64,000 bases of DNA from CAVOKN01 sp963696505 (GCA_963696505.1 CAVOKN010000021.1:1-64000); one strand, 5' to 3'. Shown: positions 34,187 through 43,606, counted from the first letter of the stretch. Program-made: numbers and translations. Notes: generated by a model not told the origin, from the sequence alone.

Positions 34187-34798
34187 TCAGATCTCAGTCT
34201 GCTCTGCGATTTCCAGCGCATTATCGACCTCGATCCCCAGGTACCTCCCTGTCGACTCAAGTTTGGAATGGCCAAGCAGCAGTTGCACTGCACGCAGGTT
34301 CTTGGTGCGCCGATAGATTAGCGTCGCCTTGGTCCGGCGCATCGAGTGGGTGCCGTAGGCCGACGAATCCAAACCGACGGATGCCACCCACCGATGCACG
34401 ATCCGGGCGTACTGCCGGGTCGAGATGTGCAGCGAAGCGTGCAGCCGGCTCGGAAACAGGAACTCGTCGGGTTTCAGCGCGGCCTTGGCAATCCAGGTTG
34501 TGAGTGCCTCCCGCGTGGGCTCCGTCAGCTCGAACTGTACCGGCCGCTGGGTCTTGTGCTGCATCACCATCGTGCGGTGCAGGATCTGACTGCCGCGGGC
34601 CACATCGTGCACCCGCAGGCTCACCAGGTCGCAGCCGCGCAGCTTGCTGTCGATAGCGAGGTTGAACAGCGCCAGCTCGCGCACCTGGTGCGCCGTCTGC
34701 AGGTGGATGCGCACCGCCCAGATGTCCTTGGGCTTGAGCGGGGGCTTCTGGCCGATCAGCTTGCCCTTGTTCCACGGCTCGTGACCAACGCTTTCCAT
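34187..34798 (-). CDS. short tyrosine recombinase/integrase
   Basis: 203 residues, consisting essentially of the catalytic domain. Visible active-site elements are Arg in IDSKLRGCDLVSL, HSMRR (the H-x-x-R box), LLLGHSKLESTGRY with the second His and the nucleophile Tyr. It lacks an arm-binding domain, like other ~200-residue integrase-like proteins of proteobacterial accessory regions. AAGGAG precedes the ATG at 34798. It could mobilise local DNA, including the tRNA block, but no att sites were identified. Confidence 0.85.
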   Translation of the reverse strand: MESVGHEPWNKGKLIGQKPPLKPKDIWAVRIHLQTAHQVRELALFNLAIDSKLRGCDLVSLRVHDVARGSQILHRTMVMQHKTQRPVQFELTEPTREALTTWIAKAALKPDEFLFPSRLHASLHISTRQYARIVHRWVASVGLDSSAYGTHSMRRTKATLIYRRTKNLRAVQLLLGHSKLESTGRYLGIEVDNALEIAEQTEI

Positions 34799-34883
34799 GA
34801 CCGACTCCTTTCGTGGTTGAAGGGAGTCTGATTCTGGACGCCCCTTGGCGTGGGGCTGTCCTGCCCGATGGCCGCGACGCGGC

Positions 34884-36107
34884 TCAACGCCCGGGAAGGG
34901 ACAGGATCTGCCGCATCCAGTGCGCTCGCGTTCCCGCTCCGGCCAGCACCATTTCCAGCCGCCTCGCAACATCGCCCGAAACGCCGAGTCGTTCGCCGGC
35001 CTCGTGCGCATGCCGGTAGGCGGCAAGTACGTCCAGTCCGGTGAGTTCGTAGCCGTAGCCCTGGGCCATCCAGTACAGGGCAGCAATGGCTGCTTCGAGG
35101 GCGAAATGCGGCTCGCCGTCGATGTGGTCCCGGGCAGCGCGGATCAGGGTCTTCGGGTCGCAGGGCGAGCGCTGAGCCAGGGCGATGGCGAGGTCAAGGC
35201 GCCGCAGCGTCTTGGCGGTGGCGAACCACTTGCCCTCCTCGCCGGGGGTGGAGGCGATGAGATCGGCGAGCAGCCGCTCGGCGGGAATCTCAGGATACTT
35301 CTTTGTCAGGGCGCGATAGGTGGCCAGGTGAGTGTTCGCCGGGTTGGCGGCAATCCCGAAGCGCGCGTAGGCCTCGGTGCGCCGACCCGCCCCCAGGAGA
35401 AGCTCCTCGGCAACGCTTGCCAGGGCGTACGCCGGGACGGTGGCGCCAGCCCGCTCCTGCAGCCAGCCGATGGCTTCATCGACCGTGCCACGCGCGGCAT
35501 GCACCCGCGCACCGAAGACGAGGCAGGGCCAGATCGGCCAGGGATCCTTGGCGAGCAGGTCCAGCACTTCCTGGTGGCGGCCGGCAGCGAAGAGCGCGCT
35601 GTAGCAGGCGACCGTACCGCGGAACCACCCGAACTGTCCGGTCCCACGCACTTTCGCCACCGCCTGCAGACCGGGCAGCAGGGTGTCGGCCCAGTGGGAG
35701 GCCCGCGCCGGTGTTGCGCACAGCATCCCCCAGTGGTCGCCCAGCGATTCGATGTAGGGCGGGTCGTCGTCCTCCAGCGCCGCGTACAGCCGTTCCAGCC
35801 ACTTGTCGCGCACCGAGTCGGCAAAGGGTGCCGCGCCGATCAGGGGTACCAGCGTGGCGACGGCGGCGGCGGCGGCGTTGCCGAGCGCTCCCGAGGAGCT
35901 GTCGACATCGCTCAGGGCCGGCGAGAGCTTCTCCAGGAACAGCACCGCGCCCTCGGCGCCGTGGACCGGGTCGCTGCGCGCGGCCGCGCGGATTTCTGTC
36001 AGGGCTTCGTCGATGCGGGCGATGGCCGGCTTCGAGCCACGCCAGCCGAATGCCCCGCGCCGGAAGCGACTGCGGAACGTCCAGGGTGCTGGTTTGCCGG
36101 TGCTCAT
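34884..36107 (-). CDS. conserved hypothetical protein, TPR-like helical
   Basis: 407 residues, alpha-helical throughout, with alternating A/L/W-rich helices that look like tetratricopeptide-type repeats (for example WLERLYAALEDDDPPYIESLGDHWG and TPGEEGKWFATAKTLRRLDLAIALAQ). I do not recognise a specific function; I recall similar proteins from other betaproteobacteria. No signal peptide or membrane helix. I use the ATG at 36107 (MSTGKPAPW). Confidence 0.65.
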   Translation of the reverse strand: MSTGKPAPWTFRSRFRRGAFGWRGSKPAIARIDEALTEIRAAARSDPVHGAEGAVLFLEKLSPALSDVDSSSGALGNAAAAAVATLVPLIGAAPFADSVRDKWLERLYAALEDDDPPYIESLGDHWGMLCATPARASHWADTLLPGLQAVAKVRGTGQFGWFRGTVACYSALFAAGRHQEVLDLLAKDPWPIWPCLVFGARVHAARGTVDEAIGWLQERAGATVPAYALASVAEELLLGAGRRTEAYARFGIAANPANTHLATYRALTKKYPEIPAERLLADLIASTPGEEGKWFATAKTLRRLDLAIALAQRSPCDPKTLIRAARDHIDGEPHFALEAAIAALYWMAQGYGYELTGLDVLAAYRHAHEAGERLGVSGDVARRLEMVLAGAGTRAHWMRQILSLPGR

Positions 36108-36195
36108 CGGCAGGTTGTCCTTGGGCAATGGCTCCCGCGCCGTTGCCCGATCGAGAGCGGTTTGCCTCCGTTTGCAGCGGAAACCGACCCTCTCG

Positions 36196-36495
36196 TCACG
36201 ACATGTCGCGGAACAGCGCCGGCAGGTCGCGGGCGCCGTGAAGGATGCGCACGATCAGGACTTCCTTGGTGCCGGGCTGGAACACGATGAGGTAGCGGCG
36301 GTGGGCGCAGCTGCGCAGCCCCTCGCCGAGTTCCGGCCGCGCTGGATAGGCATGCGGAGCCTTGGCAATGCGTTCGCAGTGTCTGCGAATCTCGGACACG
36401 AACGACAGGGCCCGCTCGGGATCGTCGGCAGCAATGTAGTCGCCGATCTCCTCCAGGTCGAGTTCCGCCTTGACGGTGAGGATGACGCGCGTCAC
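36196..36495 (-). CDS. parE2: ParE/RelE-family toxin
   Basis: A 99-residue ParE-type toxin: N-terminal MTRVILTVKAELDLEEIGDYIA, middle LSFVSEIRRHCERIAKAPHAYPARPELGEGLRSCAHRRYLIVFQ, and C-terminal VLIVRILHGARDLPALF, all family hallmarks. ParE toxins inhibit DNA gyrase; the symbol is used only to distinguish it from topoisomerase parE. Its start overlaps the antitoxin stop by 4 bp, so translation is coupled. Confidence 0.92.
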   Translation of the reverse strand: MTRVILTVKAELDLEEIGDYIAADDPERALSFVSEIRRHCERIAKAPHAYPARPELGEGLRSCAHRRYLIVFQPGTKEVLIVRILHGARDLPALFRDMS

Positions 36496-36761
36496 TTCTT
36501 GCGGCGCGCCGCGACCAGGCCAGCGTACTTGCGTTCCAGGCGGTCGAAGACCTCTGCGGCCGGACGGCCCCTGCCGCTTGCCAATCCTTTCCTGACCTCG
36601 GCGCGCAGCGCGTCGAGGGTGGCCGCTCGCCGCTGCTCCTCCTCTTCGAGCAGGCGCAGGGCATCGCGCACGACTTCGCTCGCGCTGGCGTAGCGCCCGC
36701 CCTCGACCTGGCGCTTGATGAACTGCTCGAAATGATCACCTAAGGCGTAGCTGGACGGCAT
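36492..36761 (-). CDS. parD: ParD-family antitoxin
   Basis: An 89-residue CopG/ParD protein: ribbon-helix-helix N-terminus SSYALGDHFEQFIKRQVEGGRYASASEVVRDALRLLEEEE, then a charged tail that would bind the toxin. It precedes and overlaps the toxin gene. The ATG follows GGAGA. It probably represses its own promoter. Confidence 0.92.
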   Translation of the reverse strand: MPSSYALGDHFEQFIKRQVEGGRYASASEVVRDALRLLEEEEQRRAATLDALRAEVRKGLASGRGRPAAEVFDRLERKYAGLVAARRKK

Positions 36762-37115
36762 CGCTCTGTCTCCGGGAGACGGGTAGCCAAGATTATCAAA
36801 GATTGATAGCAGGCACAATCGGCGAGCCGTTCGCTGCGACCACTCCCATATCGGAAGGCTGATGACCGCGATCAGCCACGCCCCACGTCACCCACCTACC
36901 ACCGGATTGCTGAAGGGTTATTGAGCGACTCAGCTGGGGAACGAGTGGGCGCGTTGCGTTTGTAACCCGCCGTTCAGACTTTCCAGGTCATCGGCAGATC
37001 CCGACCCCTTCCCGACATCGGCGATCTTCTGATCCAGTGACCGCTCCACCTCACTCACCGGTCGCTCGCCGGGTTCGCGCCTGCGCCGGTTCGAAACACG
37101 TTGAGTTCGGGCGTC
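36762..37115. other. intergenic region between toxin-antitoxin modules
   Basis: Roughly 350 bp holding the parDE promoter and, at its right edge, the large inverted repeat of the next module. No gene is evident. Confidence 0.4.
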
Positions 37116-37161
37116 GTTGTAAATCTTGCCAACACGGTAGCTTGTTGGCAACATTTACAAC
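37116..37161. promoter_or_regulatory. 19-bp inverted repeat, candidate TumE/TumA operator
   Basis: Two 19-bp arms (37116-37134 and 37143-37161) match as an inverted repeat at 18 of 19 positions around an 8-bp spacer; each contains TTGTAAAT and TTGCCAACA-like sequence. It abuts the toxin reading frame and is very likely the autoregulatory site. Confidence 0.65.
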
Positions 37162-37449
37162 ATTGATGCGGAATCTCTTCTGGCGCAGAGATTTGCGCTG
37201 GACGAGAGGTCGTTCGTCGAGCTGGTGATTTGGCGCCTGAACGAACCCGTTGTGGGGTGCACCCACAATCTCAAATACCTGCTCGCCTATGTCGTCGATG
37301 GTGCCTGCGTCGTTAGATACGACAACGAGGCGGGGAAAGGTGATCATCGGCACGTTGGCGGTCGTGAACGGGCATACCGTTTCCGTTCCTTGGATGTTCT
37401 GCAGGTCGATTTCTGGGCGGACGTGGCCGCGTGGGAACAGAAGGAATGA
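37162..37449 (+). CDS. TumE-family toxin (DUF6516), unusual start codon
   Basis: The frame matches TumE toxins: DERSFVELVIWRLNEPV..., the YLLAYVVDGACVVRYDNEAGKGDHRH core and the terminal DVLQVDFWADVAAW. Family members begin close to the sequence DAE(S)LL here, but that position has ATT, not ATG; the first standard codon is a GTG at 37225, inside the domain. Either ATT is used, or the start has been mutated. The stop overlaps the next gene's ATG. Confidence 0.75.
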   Translation: MDAESLLAQRFALDERSFVELVIWRLNEPVVGCTHNLKYLLAYVVDGACVVRYDNEAGKGDHRHVGGRERAYRFRSLDVLQVDFWADVAAWEQKE

Positions 37450-37793
37450 AAGTGGTGACGATCGGGGTGGATTCCTTGGCTGGAGTAAAGGCTCGGCTGT
37501 CGCAGGCGATGCGGGGCAAGTCGGAACGGGCCGGGGCGCGCATCGACTTCGCGTCTCCCGAACTGCTATGGCACGTACTCGCACCCAATCGCCTGGTGAT
37601 TCTGCGCGCGATGGCCGGGGCGGGTCCGCTGGCGCTTCGCGAAATTGCGCGACGCGTCGGTCGCGATGTGAAGGGTGTGCACACAGATGTCCACGCGCTG
37701 CTTGTGGCGGGAGTGCTCGATCGGATCGAAGAGGGATTCGTTTTCCCCTTCGATGCCGTTCATGTCAACTTCACGCTTCAGGCCGCTGCATGA
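37446..37793 (+). CDS. TumA-type winged-helix antitoxin (HVO_A0114 family)
   Basis: A 115-residue winged-helix protein with the recognition region REIARRVGRDVKGVHTDVHALLVAGVLDRIEEG and an N-terminal segment typical of the HVO_A0114 family that partners TumE-like proteins. The ATG at 37446 overlaps the toxin TGA (ATGA). It likely binds the upstream inverted repeat. Confidence 0.85.
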   Translation: MKVVTIGVDSLAGVKARLSQAMRGKSERAGARIDFASPELLWHVLAPNRLVILRAMAGAGPLALREIARRVGRDVKGVHTDVHALLVAGVLDRIEEGFVFPFDAVHVNFTLQAAA

Positions 37794-38657
37794 CAAGCGG
37801 CGTCGGCAATTGCGGCAGTACGTTCGCGACGCCGGGTGGTGTCCGCTGTACCTTGAGACCGGTCGTAGCGAGCGTCGGCTCAGGAGCGCGCGGATGACAG
37901 GGAGTGGCCGAGTCGAGGCAGAGCACGTTTCAAATTGGTCGGCACAAACCGGTCATTCAGCGGAGTCCAGAGAGAAAAATTTGGACGCCTCCGCCAACGG
38001 CAGGTCATGGCCGCGGGCCGACCTCGCCAACCTAATCGCCAGTGGCTGGTGGGCCCACAAAGCTGCCCGTCACCCGCGAAAACTGGCGGCGCCAGGCGAA
38101 CGGCCGCTTACGGGTGTGAAGTCCTGCTCAACGTCGGCTTTGGGGAAAAGTCGCGACCGACCGGTTTTGGCCGATTGCCGCCCGAGAAGCAGGTGCCGGC
38201 CGAGCGCCGCCACCGTGGCGTTTGGGTGCCCAGGACACTGACGATTGTGAGTGTGGGGTGTCCGTGGGCACCTCGCAACGACTGACTCGTGCCGCAGCGA
38301 TCGGCATCCCGGCTGGCGTCGGTCTTGGGGCACGCCGGGTGACCTCAGTCTTTTTGGTGAGTTCCCCCGGAGCGGCGGGTGATATGCCCCACTCGCAGTC
38401 GGGGGGCGACATCGGCATCGATCGTCGAACGGAACTTCCAAAGCGTATCAAGGGCTTGTAATTGCCGCTGCCGATGCGTGGATCTGGCGCGGGCCGTGCA
38501 TCGGGAGGTTCGGCGTGCTGTCTCATGTCGCGCCTTCCGGCTTCCGATCCTGCCTCTCTGGCCGGTTGTGCGCCGCCAGGCCGTGTGCATTGGGCCGCGC
38601 GGCCTCACCCTTCATCGGCTGCGTTGTTGTCGGGCCGGCCTGGACCAGGAAACACGC
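37794..38657. other. accessory intergenic region
   Basis: About 860 bp with no gene I can support. It includes a diverged copy (38049-38107) of the segment at 24414-24473, sharing CCCACAAAGCTGCCCGTCA. Probably decayed mobile DNA. Confidence 0.4.
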
Positions 38658-39239
38658 ATGGAGCGAGATCTTGCCATGACAGAAACATCCACGGGGATTC
38701 GGAATCCGACGAGCGCTCTGAGCACCGCCTGGCGTTGGTGGCGCAGCGGGCGACCGGGCGCGAGCCGCACGACGGCGCTTGCTTCTTGTTCCGTTGCCAT
38801 GTGCCTTGCCCTTGCTCCCGGTGCACCCGGCATCGTGACTGCCGCTCATGGGGCGGGGGATCTGACGGCACAGCCGCCGATTGAGATGCGGGTACAGATG
38901 GGCAGTGCGCAGGACGCCATGAGGTTCGTCCCGAACGTCCTGTACTTTGAGACGGGTCGGCTCTACCGCCTGGTGCTCGCCAATCCCAGCCCGCAGAAGC
39001 ATTACTTCAGTTCAGACGCGCTGGCGCAGGCCGTGCTGACGCGGAAAGTTCAGGTCAACGGCAGGGACGGAAAACCCATCGCTGAAGTGAAAGGGCATAT
39101 CCGGGAGATCGAGGTGCACCCGCACGGTACGTCGGAATGGTGGTTCGTGCCGGTGAAGAGCGGCGAGTTCAGCGACCTGCGCTGCACCATTGCCGGACAT
39201 GCCGAGGCCGGCATGATCGGCAAGATCGTGATTCGGTGA
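38658..39239 (+). CDS. exported cupredoxin-like copper-binding protein
   Basis: 193 residues: a hydrophobic export segment (~45-70, ALASCSVAMCLALAPGAPG), then a single cupredoxin-type beta-sandwich. The C-terminal copper-site pattern is recognisable as LRCTIAGHAEAGMIGKIVI (Cys, His, Met), and an upstream His occurs in PSPQKHYFSS. Such proteins shuttle electrons or bind copper in the periplasm. Start chosen at the ATG preceded by AGGAA; a second ATG lies six codons in. Confidence 0.78.
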   Translation: MERDLAMTETSTGIRNPTSALSTAWRWWRSGRPGASRTTALASCSVAMCLALAPGAPGIVTAAHGAGDLTAQPPIEMRVQMGSAQDAMRFVPNVLYFETGRLYRLVLANPSPQKHYFSSDALAQAVLTRKVQVNGRDGKPIAEVKGHIREIEVHPHGTSEWWFVPVKSGEFSDLRCTIAGHAEAGMIGKIVIR

Positions 39240-39328
39240 TCTGCGGGAGCGGGGCTCGATGGAGTTCGGGAAATGCCCAAGGTGGCCATTCGCGCGCTGG
39301 CACGCCGGGCCGCGCGGCATGGCGGTGA

Positions 39329-39962
39329 TCAGCCGTAGCGGCGATACAGGTAACGGATGCGTTGCAGCGCGGAGAGATTGGTGCACACCGCGATGATCAG
39401 CATCGAAAGCCAGATGAAGCCCGTCAGTCCACCGGCGATCAGAACGATCAACGTCTCCGGCCGGCCGAAGAAACCCACGCCTTCGAGCGGGTCGTCGATC
39501 TTGCCCGATGAGCGTTCCCGGAACCCGATCTCGGCGTAGGTCACGGGCTTTATGAAGGTGTTCATGAATGAACCGATGATGGCCACCCCCGCAACCGCGA
39601 TATCGATCCGTGGGTCGAGGAGAAAGAAGCGCGTGAGAATTGGCGTTCCGGAAAGGCCGACGCCCAGCAGTGCCAGCGCGTCCACGTACTTGTTGACGAT
39701 CCAGTCGATCACCGCACCGAAGCGGGTTTGCCTCCCGGTGCGACGGGCGACGGCGCCGTTTACCAGATCGAGAAGGGCGGAGACCAGCAGCGAGATGCTG
39801 CCCGCGACGTACGCCTGGCGCAGGAAGAGCACCGCGCACAGGACTCCGAACAGCAGCGAAAGCAGGGTGATCTGGTTGGGCGACAGCCCCGCCTTGACGA
39901 ACAACGTCGCCAGCATTTCGACGTGGTGCGTGAAGCGATGCCGCAGGGACGTGATGTTCACA
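39329..39962 (-). CDS. CDP-alcohol phosphatidyltransferase family protein
   Basis: About 211 residues with several membrane helices. The CDP-alcohol motif region reads DLVNGAVARRTG...FGAVIDWIVNKYVD; compared with the consensus D-G-x2-A-R-x8-G-x3-D-x3-D, the DG aspartate is Asn and the last Asp is Asn, though another Asp lies nearby. Catalysis may be altered. No ATG is well placed; I use the GTG at 39962. Substrate is unknown. Confidence 0.75.
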
Positions 39963-40085
39963 ACGGTAAGCGTAGCACGAGCATTCCGCGGAGGATCGGG
40001 GCGTGGGGCGGGGAGCCGCCGTCGGCCCGTCCCGCAGCGGGATGCGGGCCTCAGTACGGCGTTTCGCAAGTTTGCTCACGTATCG

Positions 40086-40133
40086 CCCCCACCCCAACCC
40101 TCCCCCGCACGCGGGGGAGGGTTGGGGTGGGGG
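40086..40133. repeat. G/C-rich intergenic palindrome (family member 1)
   Basis: ACCCTCCCCCGC is followed directly by its complement GCGGGGGAGGGT and then GGGGTGGGGG. A sister copy lies at 47328. It resembles dispersed palindromes common in high-GC proteobacterial intergenic DNA and may terminate transcription. Confidence 0.6.
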
Positions 40134-40189
40134 CACACGCGCGTGTATTTGAGAAATCGCCCACTTGGCCTCGCCGCCGCTCCCATCCG

Positions 40190-40942
40190 ATGACAGAGGA
40201 GAATCCGGTGCCGGAAAGCCTGTCGCGACCCCACGTGCTGCTCATGTCCGAGATCACCGCGGACGGCAAGCTCACGCTGCGGCGCGGCGCGTCGAGCAAG
40301 CGCCTGACCCAGTACATGGATCCTGCGGCCGAGCTTCTGCTCCACCACACGCGCGCCGAATGCGAAGCGATCATGGTGGGCTCGAACACCGTCAGGATCG
40401 ACGATCCCAACCTGACCGTCCGCAAAGCGGAGGGCAGGAACCCGCTGCGCGTGATTCCCAACAGCATGGCGGACATCCCGCTCGGTTCGAACGTGCTGAA
40501 TTCCGCCGCCCCGACGCTCATGGCGGTCAGTGCCGCGGCCCCGGCATCGCGCGTCGAAGCCTTGCGCGGACGCGGCGCCGAAGTGCTCGTTGCGGGAGCG
40601 GATCGCGTTGACCTCACGCACTTGCTCCAACGATTAAGCGAGGACTTCGGGGTGCGAAGACTCATGGTCGAGGGCGGATCGACGCTTGCCTCGGAGATGT
40701 TTCGCCGCCGGCTGATCGACGAAATCCGCCTCGTCCATCTGCCCTTCGTCGTCGGCGGCGAGGACACGCCATCGCTTGTCGGCGGGTTGCCCACGGAAAC
40801 CGAAACCGACCTGATCCGCCTGACGCTGAAGGCGCACTACCTGTGCGGGCAGAACCTGATCACGGAATATGACGTGCTTTACGGCACGATCGCGGGCGAC
40901 GCCCGTACCCGTTCCGAGGGCGCGCCGGTCTCCCCGGACTGA
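40190..40942 (+). CDS. RibD C-terminal-domain reductase
   Basis: 250 residues matching the dihydrofolate-reductase-like RibD_C domain, which reduces the pyrimidine ribosylamino intermediate of riboflavin synthesis with NADPH. Visible motifs are PHVLLMSEITADGKL, IMVGSNTVRIDDPNLT, RRLMVEGGSTLASEMF and FVVGGEDTPSLVGG. No deaminase domain is attached, so the protein could be a stand-alone reductase or serve another pterin/flavin-type pathway. It is divergent from the phosphatidyltransferase. Confidence 0.85.
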   Translation: MTEENPVPESLSRPHVLLMSEITADGKLTLRRGASSKRLTQYMDPAAELLLHHTRAECEAIMVGSNTVRIDDPNLTVRKAEGRNPLRVIPNSMADIPLGSNVLNSAAPTLMAVSAAAPASRVEALRGRGAEVLVAGADRVDLTHLLQRLSEDFGVRRLMVEGGSTLASEMFRRRLIDEIRLVHLPFVVGGEDTPSLVGGLPTETETDLIRLTLKAHYLCGQNLITEYDVLYGTIAGDARTRSEGAPVSPD

Positions 40943-40986
40943 CTCCGGCAACCACGGGTCTCAATGGACCTGAAAACAGTGATTGG

Positions 40987-41122
40987 TCCGCGAAGGACGC
41001 GAAGATCACCAAGAAATGCAACGACTTGCCATCAGGGAGCAAGTCACCGAATGGTGAGCGAAGGTGGCACGGCGCAATCCCCATTGGCATGGCTGTCTTC
41101 GCTGTCTTCGCGTCCTTCGCGG
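40987..41122. repeat. inverted-repeat intergenic element
   Basis: CGCGAAGGACGCGAAG (left arm) and CTTCGCGTCCTTCGCG (right arm) flank about 100 bp. A related pair occurs at the right window edge (63859-63986). The element is of a kind widespread between genes in betaproteobacteria. Confidence 0.55.
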
Positions 41123-41759
41123 ATTACCAACTGCCGTTTCGAGGATGACCGGCAATGCGGGTACTGCGGACGGAGTGCGTCGAAGACCTACCGACTCCTT
41201 CGGCACACACGCTCACGTCATAGACTGGATTCTGAACGGCAGATCCACCCGCGCCAGCCGACTCTTGCCCTATGAGTGACGGCTCAGGGCTCCTCACTTG
41301 CCTGTCGCCGGGCCTCCGTGGAGGTCGCAGGTTCGGCCACTGCGGTCAGACGACTGCGTCGAGCGAGCGGCAGGTGTCCAGCGGTCAACGGCCCTTGGGG
41401 CCAGCCTGGCATCGAACGTCAGGTTCCAACCCCGCGAACGTGAACTGCCGACCCTTTGCCGCCACATGCCAGAACAATATCGACTAACAGTTACCACGCC
41501 CAAACCCGCCGTTCGATTCGCCGCAAAGCCGACGCTCCACGACCACCAAGAACGACAGGCGAATCGGTTCTGTTCGTCTCTCCACCGAATCGAGGGAACA
41601 TCCGGTACCCTGTCCTGGACGAGACCTTCCACTGTGCGAGAAATGTGCTCGCAGTCCTTGACCGTGTTCGCTTTCCCTCTGGCCTGTAATGTGACTTGGG
41701 TGCCGACTGCCTCGGCCTCGAAGCAGTGTCTTGAACCCGTCGTCACCTCGCCTGCACGT
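41123..41759. other. intergenic region without recognisable gene
   Basis: Around 640 bp with overlapping open frames but no family resemblance on either strand; it precedes the broken beta-sandwich gene. Confidence 0.35.
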
Positions 41760-42290
41760 GAATCGACTCATTCGTCAGTGCGGCCGGGCATTACATGGGA
41801 AGCCGTTCCGGGAGGCTCGGACTATCGTCTGCGGCTGACCAGCCGACAACCTGAAGGCCGCACGTTTGCCACAATCGACACCCCGGTGAGCGGCACGCGC
41901 TTCGTGGCGCCCCAGGCGCTTACCGACGGCTTTGCCGTGGTCAGGGTCAGCGTCACCAGCCAGTGTCCGGCGGGCGCAGTTTCTACGCATCCGCCGGCCG
42001 CGGAACATCGTTTCTACATCGACGCCCGGCCCACGTGTCCGGTCGGCGGGCTGGCGGTCGATGCGCAAACCGGGCACATCGCGTCAACGTCAACCGCCCG
42101 GCGCCACGCGCTACGAGGCGTTCGCCTATGGCACCGTCGATGGCGGCTTGCTTTTCAAGCTCGACACCCGCGAGCCGCGCGCATCGCCAGCACCGGCTGC
42201 GGAGCCCGCCGTGGTCGCGGTGCGCGCCCAGTGTGGCGAGGTGTTGGGGCAGCAAGCTACACCGCCTACTGAACCGCCGGTTTCCGCCCC
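41760..42290 (+). pseudogene. fibronectin-III-like secreted protein fragment, multiple frameshifts
   Basis: Consecutive pieces of one protein lie in different frames: ITWEAVPGGSDYRLRLTSR... DGFAVVRVSVTSQC... CPVGGLAVDAQTGH, then RVNVNRP, then GATRYEAFAYGTVDGGLLFKLDTREP. The pattern is of an extracellular beta-sandwich with a W-x-A-V-P-G strand as in fibronectin type III folds. At least two single-base shifts (near 42078 and 42098) and no plausible start codon are seen. It overlaps the end of the convergent PAP2-family gene. Confidence 0.5.
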
Positions 42291-43549
42291 TCATCGCTGG
42301 CTGGCGCCGCGTCCCTGCCAAGGCTGCGTTCCACGACCCGACGGCCGATGGCCCGCCCGAACTTCAGTCCCTCGTCGTTGTCGCTGCGGAAATGGATGCC
42401 GCCATACAGGCGGGACATCGCCGCTTCCTCCGCCCACGCCTGCAGTTCGCGTGCCCGGTCCGGGAAGAAGGCGGCAAGTACTTCCGCCGCCGCCCCGGAT
42501 GCCGCCGCATGGCCGGAGACATAGCCCGGAAACGGCGGAGTGACCAGGTAGGGCAGGAAGCCCGGATCCAGCTTGTCGCGGATGGCATTCACCGGACGCA
42601 GCGTCCAGTGCTCGAACTTCGCCCGCCAGCAGGCCACCAGCGCGTCGGACATCGCCACGTTCAGCGCCGCCAGCATGCGCGCCGCATCGGTAGTGCCCAA
42701 GCCGCGCGCCTTCGCCAGTTCCATCGCCTTGCGGTTCCACACCCCGGGTGGCGTCACCGAACTCTTGTCCAGGTTCCAGTCGTCGGCGATGCGCTTCTGC
42801 TCGGCGGTCAGGGCCCGCGATACGCGCAGCACCTCCTGCGCCTCCTTCCAGTAAGCATCGCTGCCGAAGGCCAGTGGGGGCGGTGGCTGGATCTCGCCGC
42901 CGTCGCGCAGTGCCCAAGTTCGCCAGCGACCCGCCAGCGGCTCGCTCGGGTTGAACAGGTTGAGCGGCGGGGCAGCGCGCCAGATGTCCGGCGCCGGCTT
43001 GGGGCGATCCGCCAGGTTGCAGATCGCGGCAGCGCCGTCGTCCAAGGACCGGCGGATCGCTGCGGCACCCGCGGCTTCCCCGATCCGCCAGGCCTCGTCG
43101 AGTTGGATGGTCGAGCCCTTCGCCCTGGCGACGGTGGCCAGGATCGCGGCGCGTCCCATCGCCGGGATCCGTCCCGGCGATTCCTCCGGGTAGAAATGCG
43201 CCAGCACCGTCGAGGCCGCGGCATGCACCGCCACCGCCTGCGCGGCCTCCTCGGTGCTGCGGGGGGCGAGCCGCACCATCGCGTCGTTCGCCGCCGCATG
43301 CAGGTGGGCTAGCATGCGCGCGGCGCGCAGCGGGTTCTGCTGGTACTTCACGACCAGTTCGAGGGCCAGATCGGTCCAGGGTAGCGGTGCCGGACTCCCG
43401 GTTGCCTCGGGACGGGCGGAAACGTGCTCTTCCTGCAACCAGCGCGTCGAATCGGCCACATCTGCGGGGGACCCGCGCCGACCGAACCCGCCCGGACCGC
43501 GCTCACGAGTCCGAGCACCCCGATTCGAATCCGCCTCGACACGACCCAC
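42266..43549 (-). CDS. vanadium-haloperoxidase/PAP2-related phosphatase
   Basis: Up to 427 residues. The acid phosphatase/haloperoxidase signature is present in three parts: KFEHWTLRP, FPGYVSGHAAASG and SRLYGGIHFRSDND (His and Asp of the active site). The architecture (single long chain with N-terminal helical extension) matches bacterial vanadium-dependent haloperoxidase-like proteins; whether it is a peroxidase or phosphatase cannot be told. The true start may be later than 43549 because the first ~40 residues are low-complexity. Confidence 0.82.
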   Translation of the reverse strand: MGRVEADSNRGARTRERGPGGFGRRGSPADVADSTRWLQEEHVSARPEATGSPAPLPWTDLALELVVKYQQNPLRAARMLAHLHAAANDAMVRLAPRSTEEAAQAVAVHAAASTVLAHFYPEESPGRIPAMGRAAILATVARAKGSTIQLDEAWRIGEAAGAAAIRRSLDDGAAAICNLADRPKPAPDIWRAAPPLNLFNPSEPLAGRWRTWALRDGGEIQPPPPLAFGSDAYWKEAQEVLRVSRALTAEQKRIADDWNLDKSSVTPPGVWNRKAMELAKARGLGTTDAARMLAALNVAMSDALVACWRAKFEHWTLRPVNAIRDKLDPGFLPYLVTPPFPGYVSGHAAASGAAAEVLAAFFPDRARELQAWAEEAAMSRLYGGIHFRSDNDEGLKFGRAIGRRVVERSLGRDAAPASDEGRKPAVQ

Positions 43550-43606
43550 CCTGAGCGGTATGATTTTCGGAATTCCGGCATGCCGGATTCCAGAAGGACG
43601 CTACCC

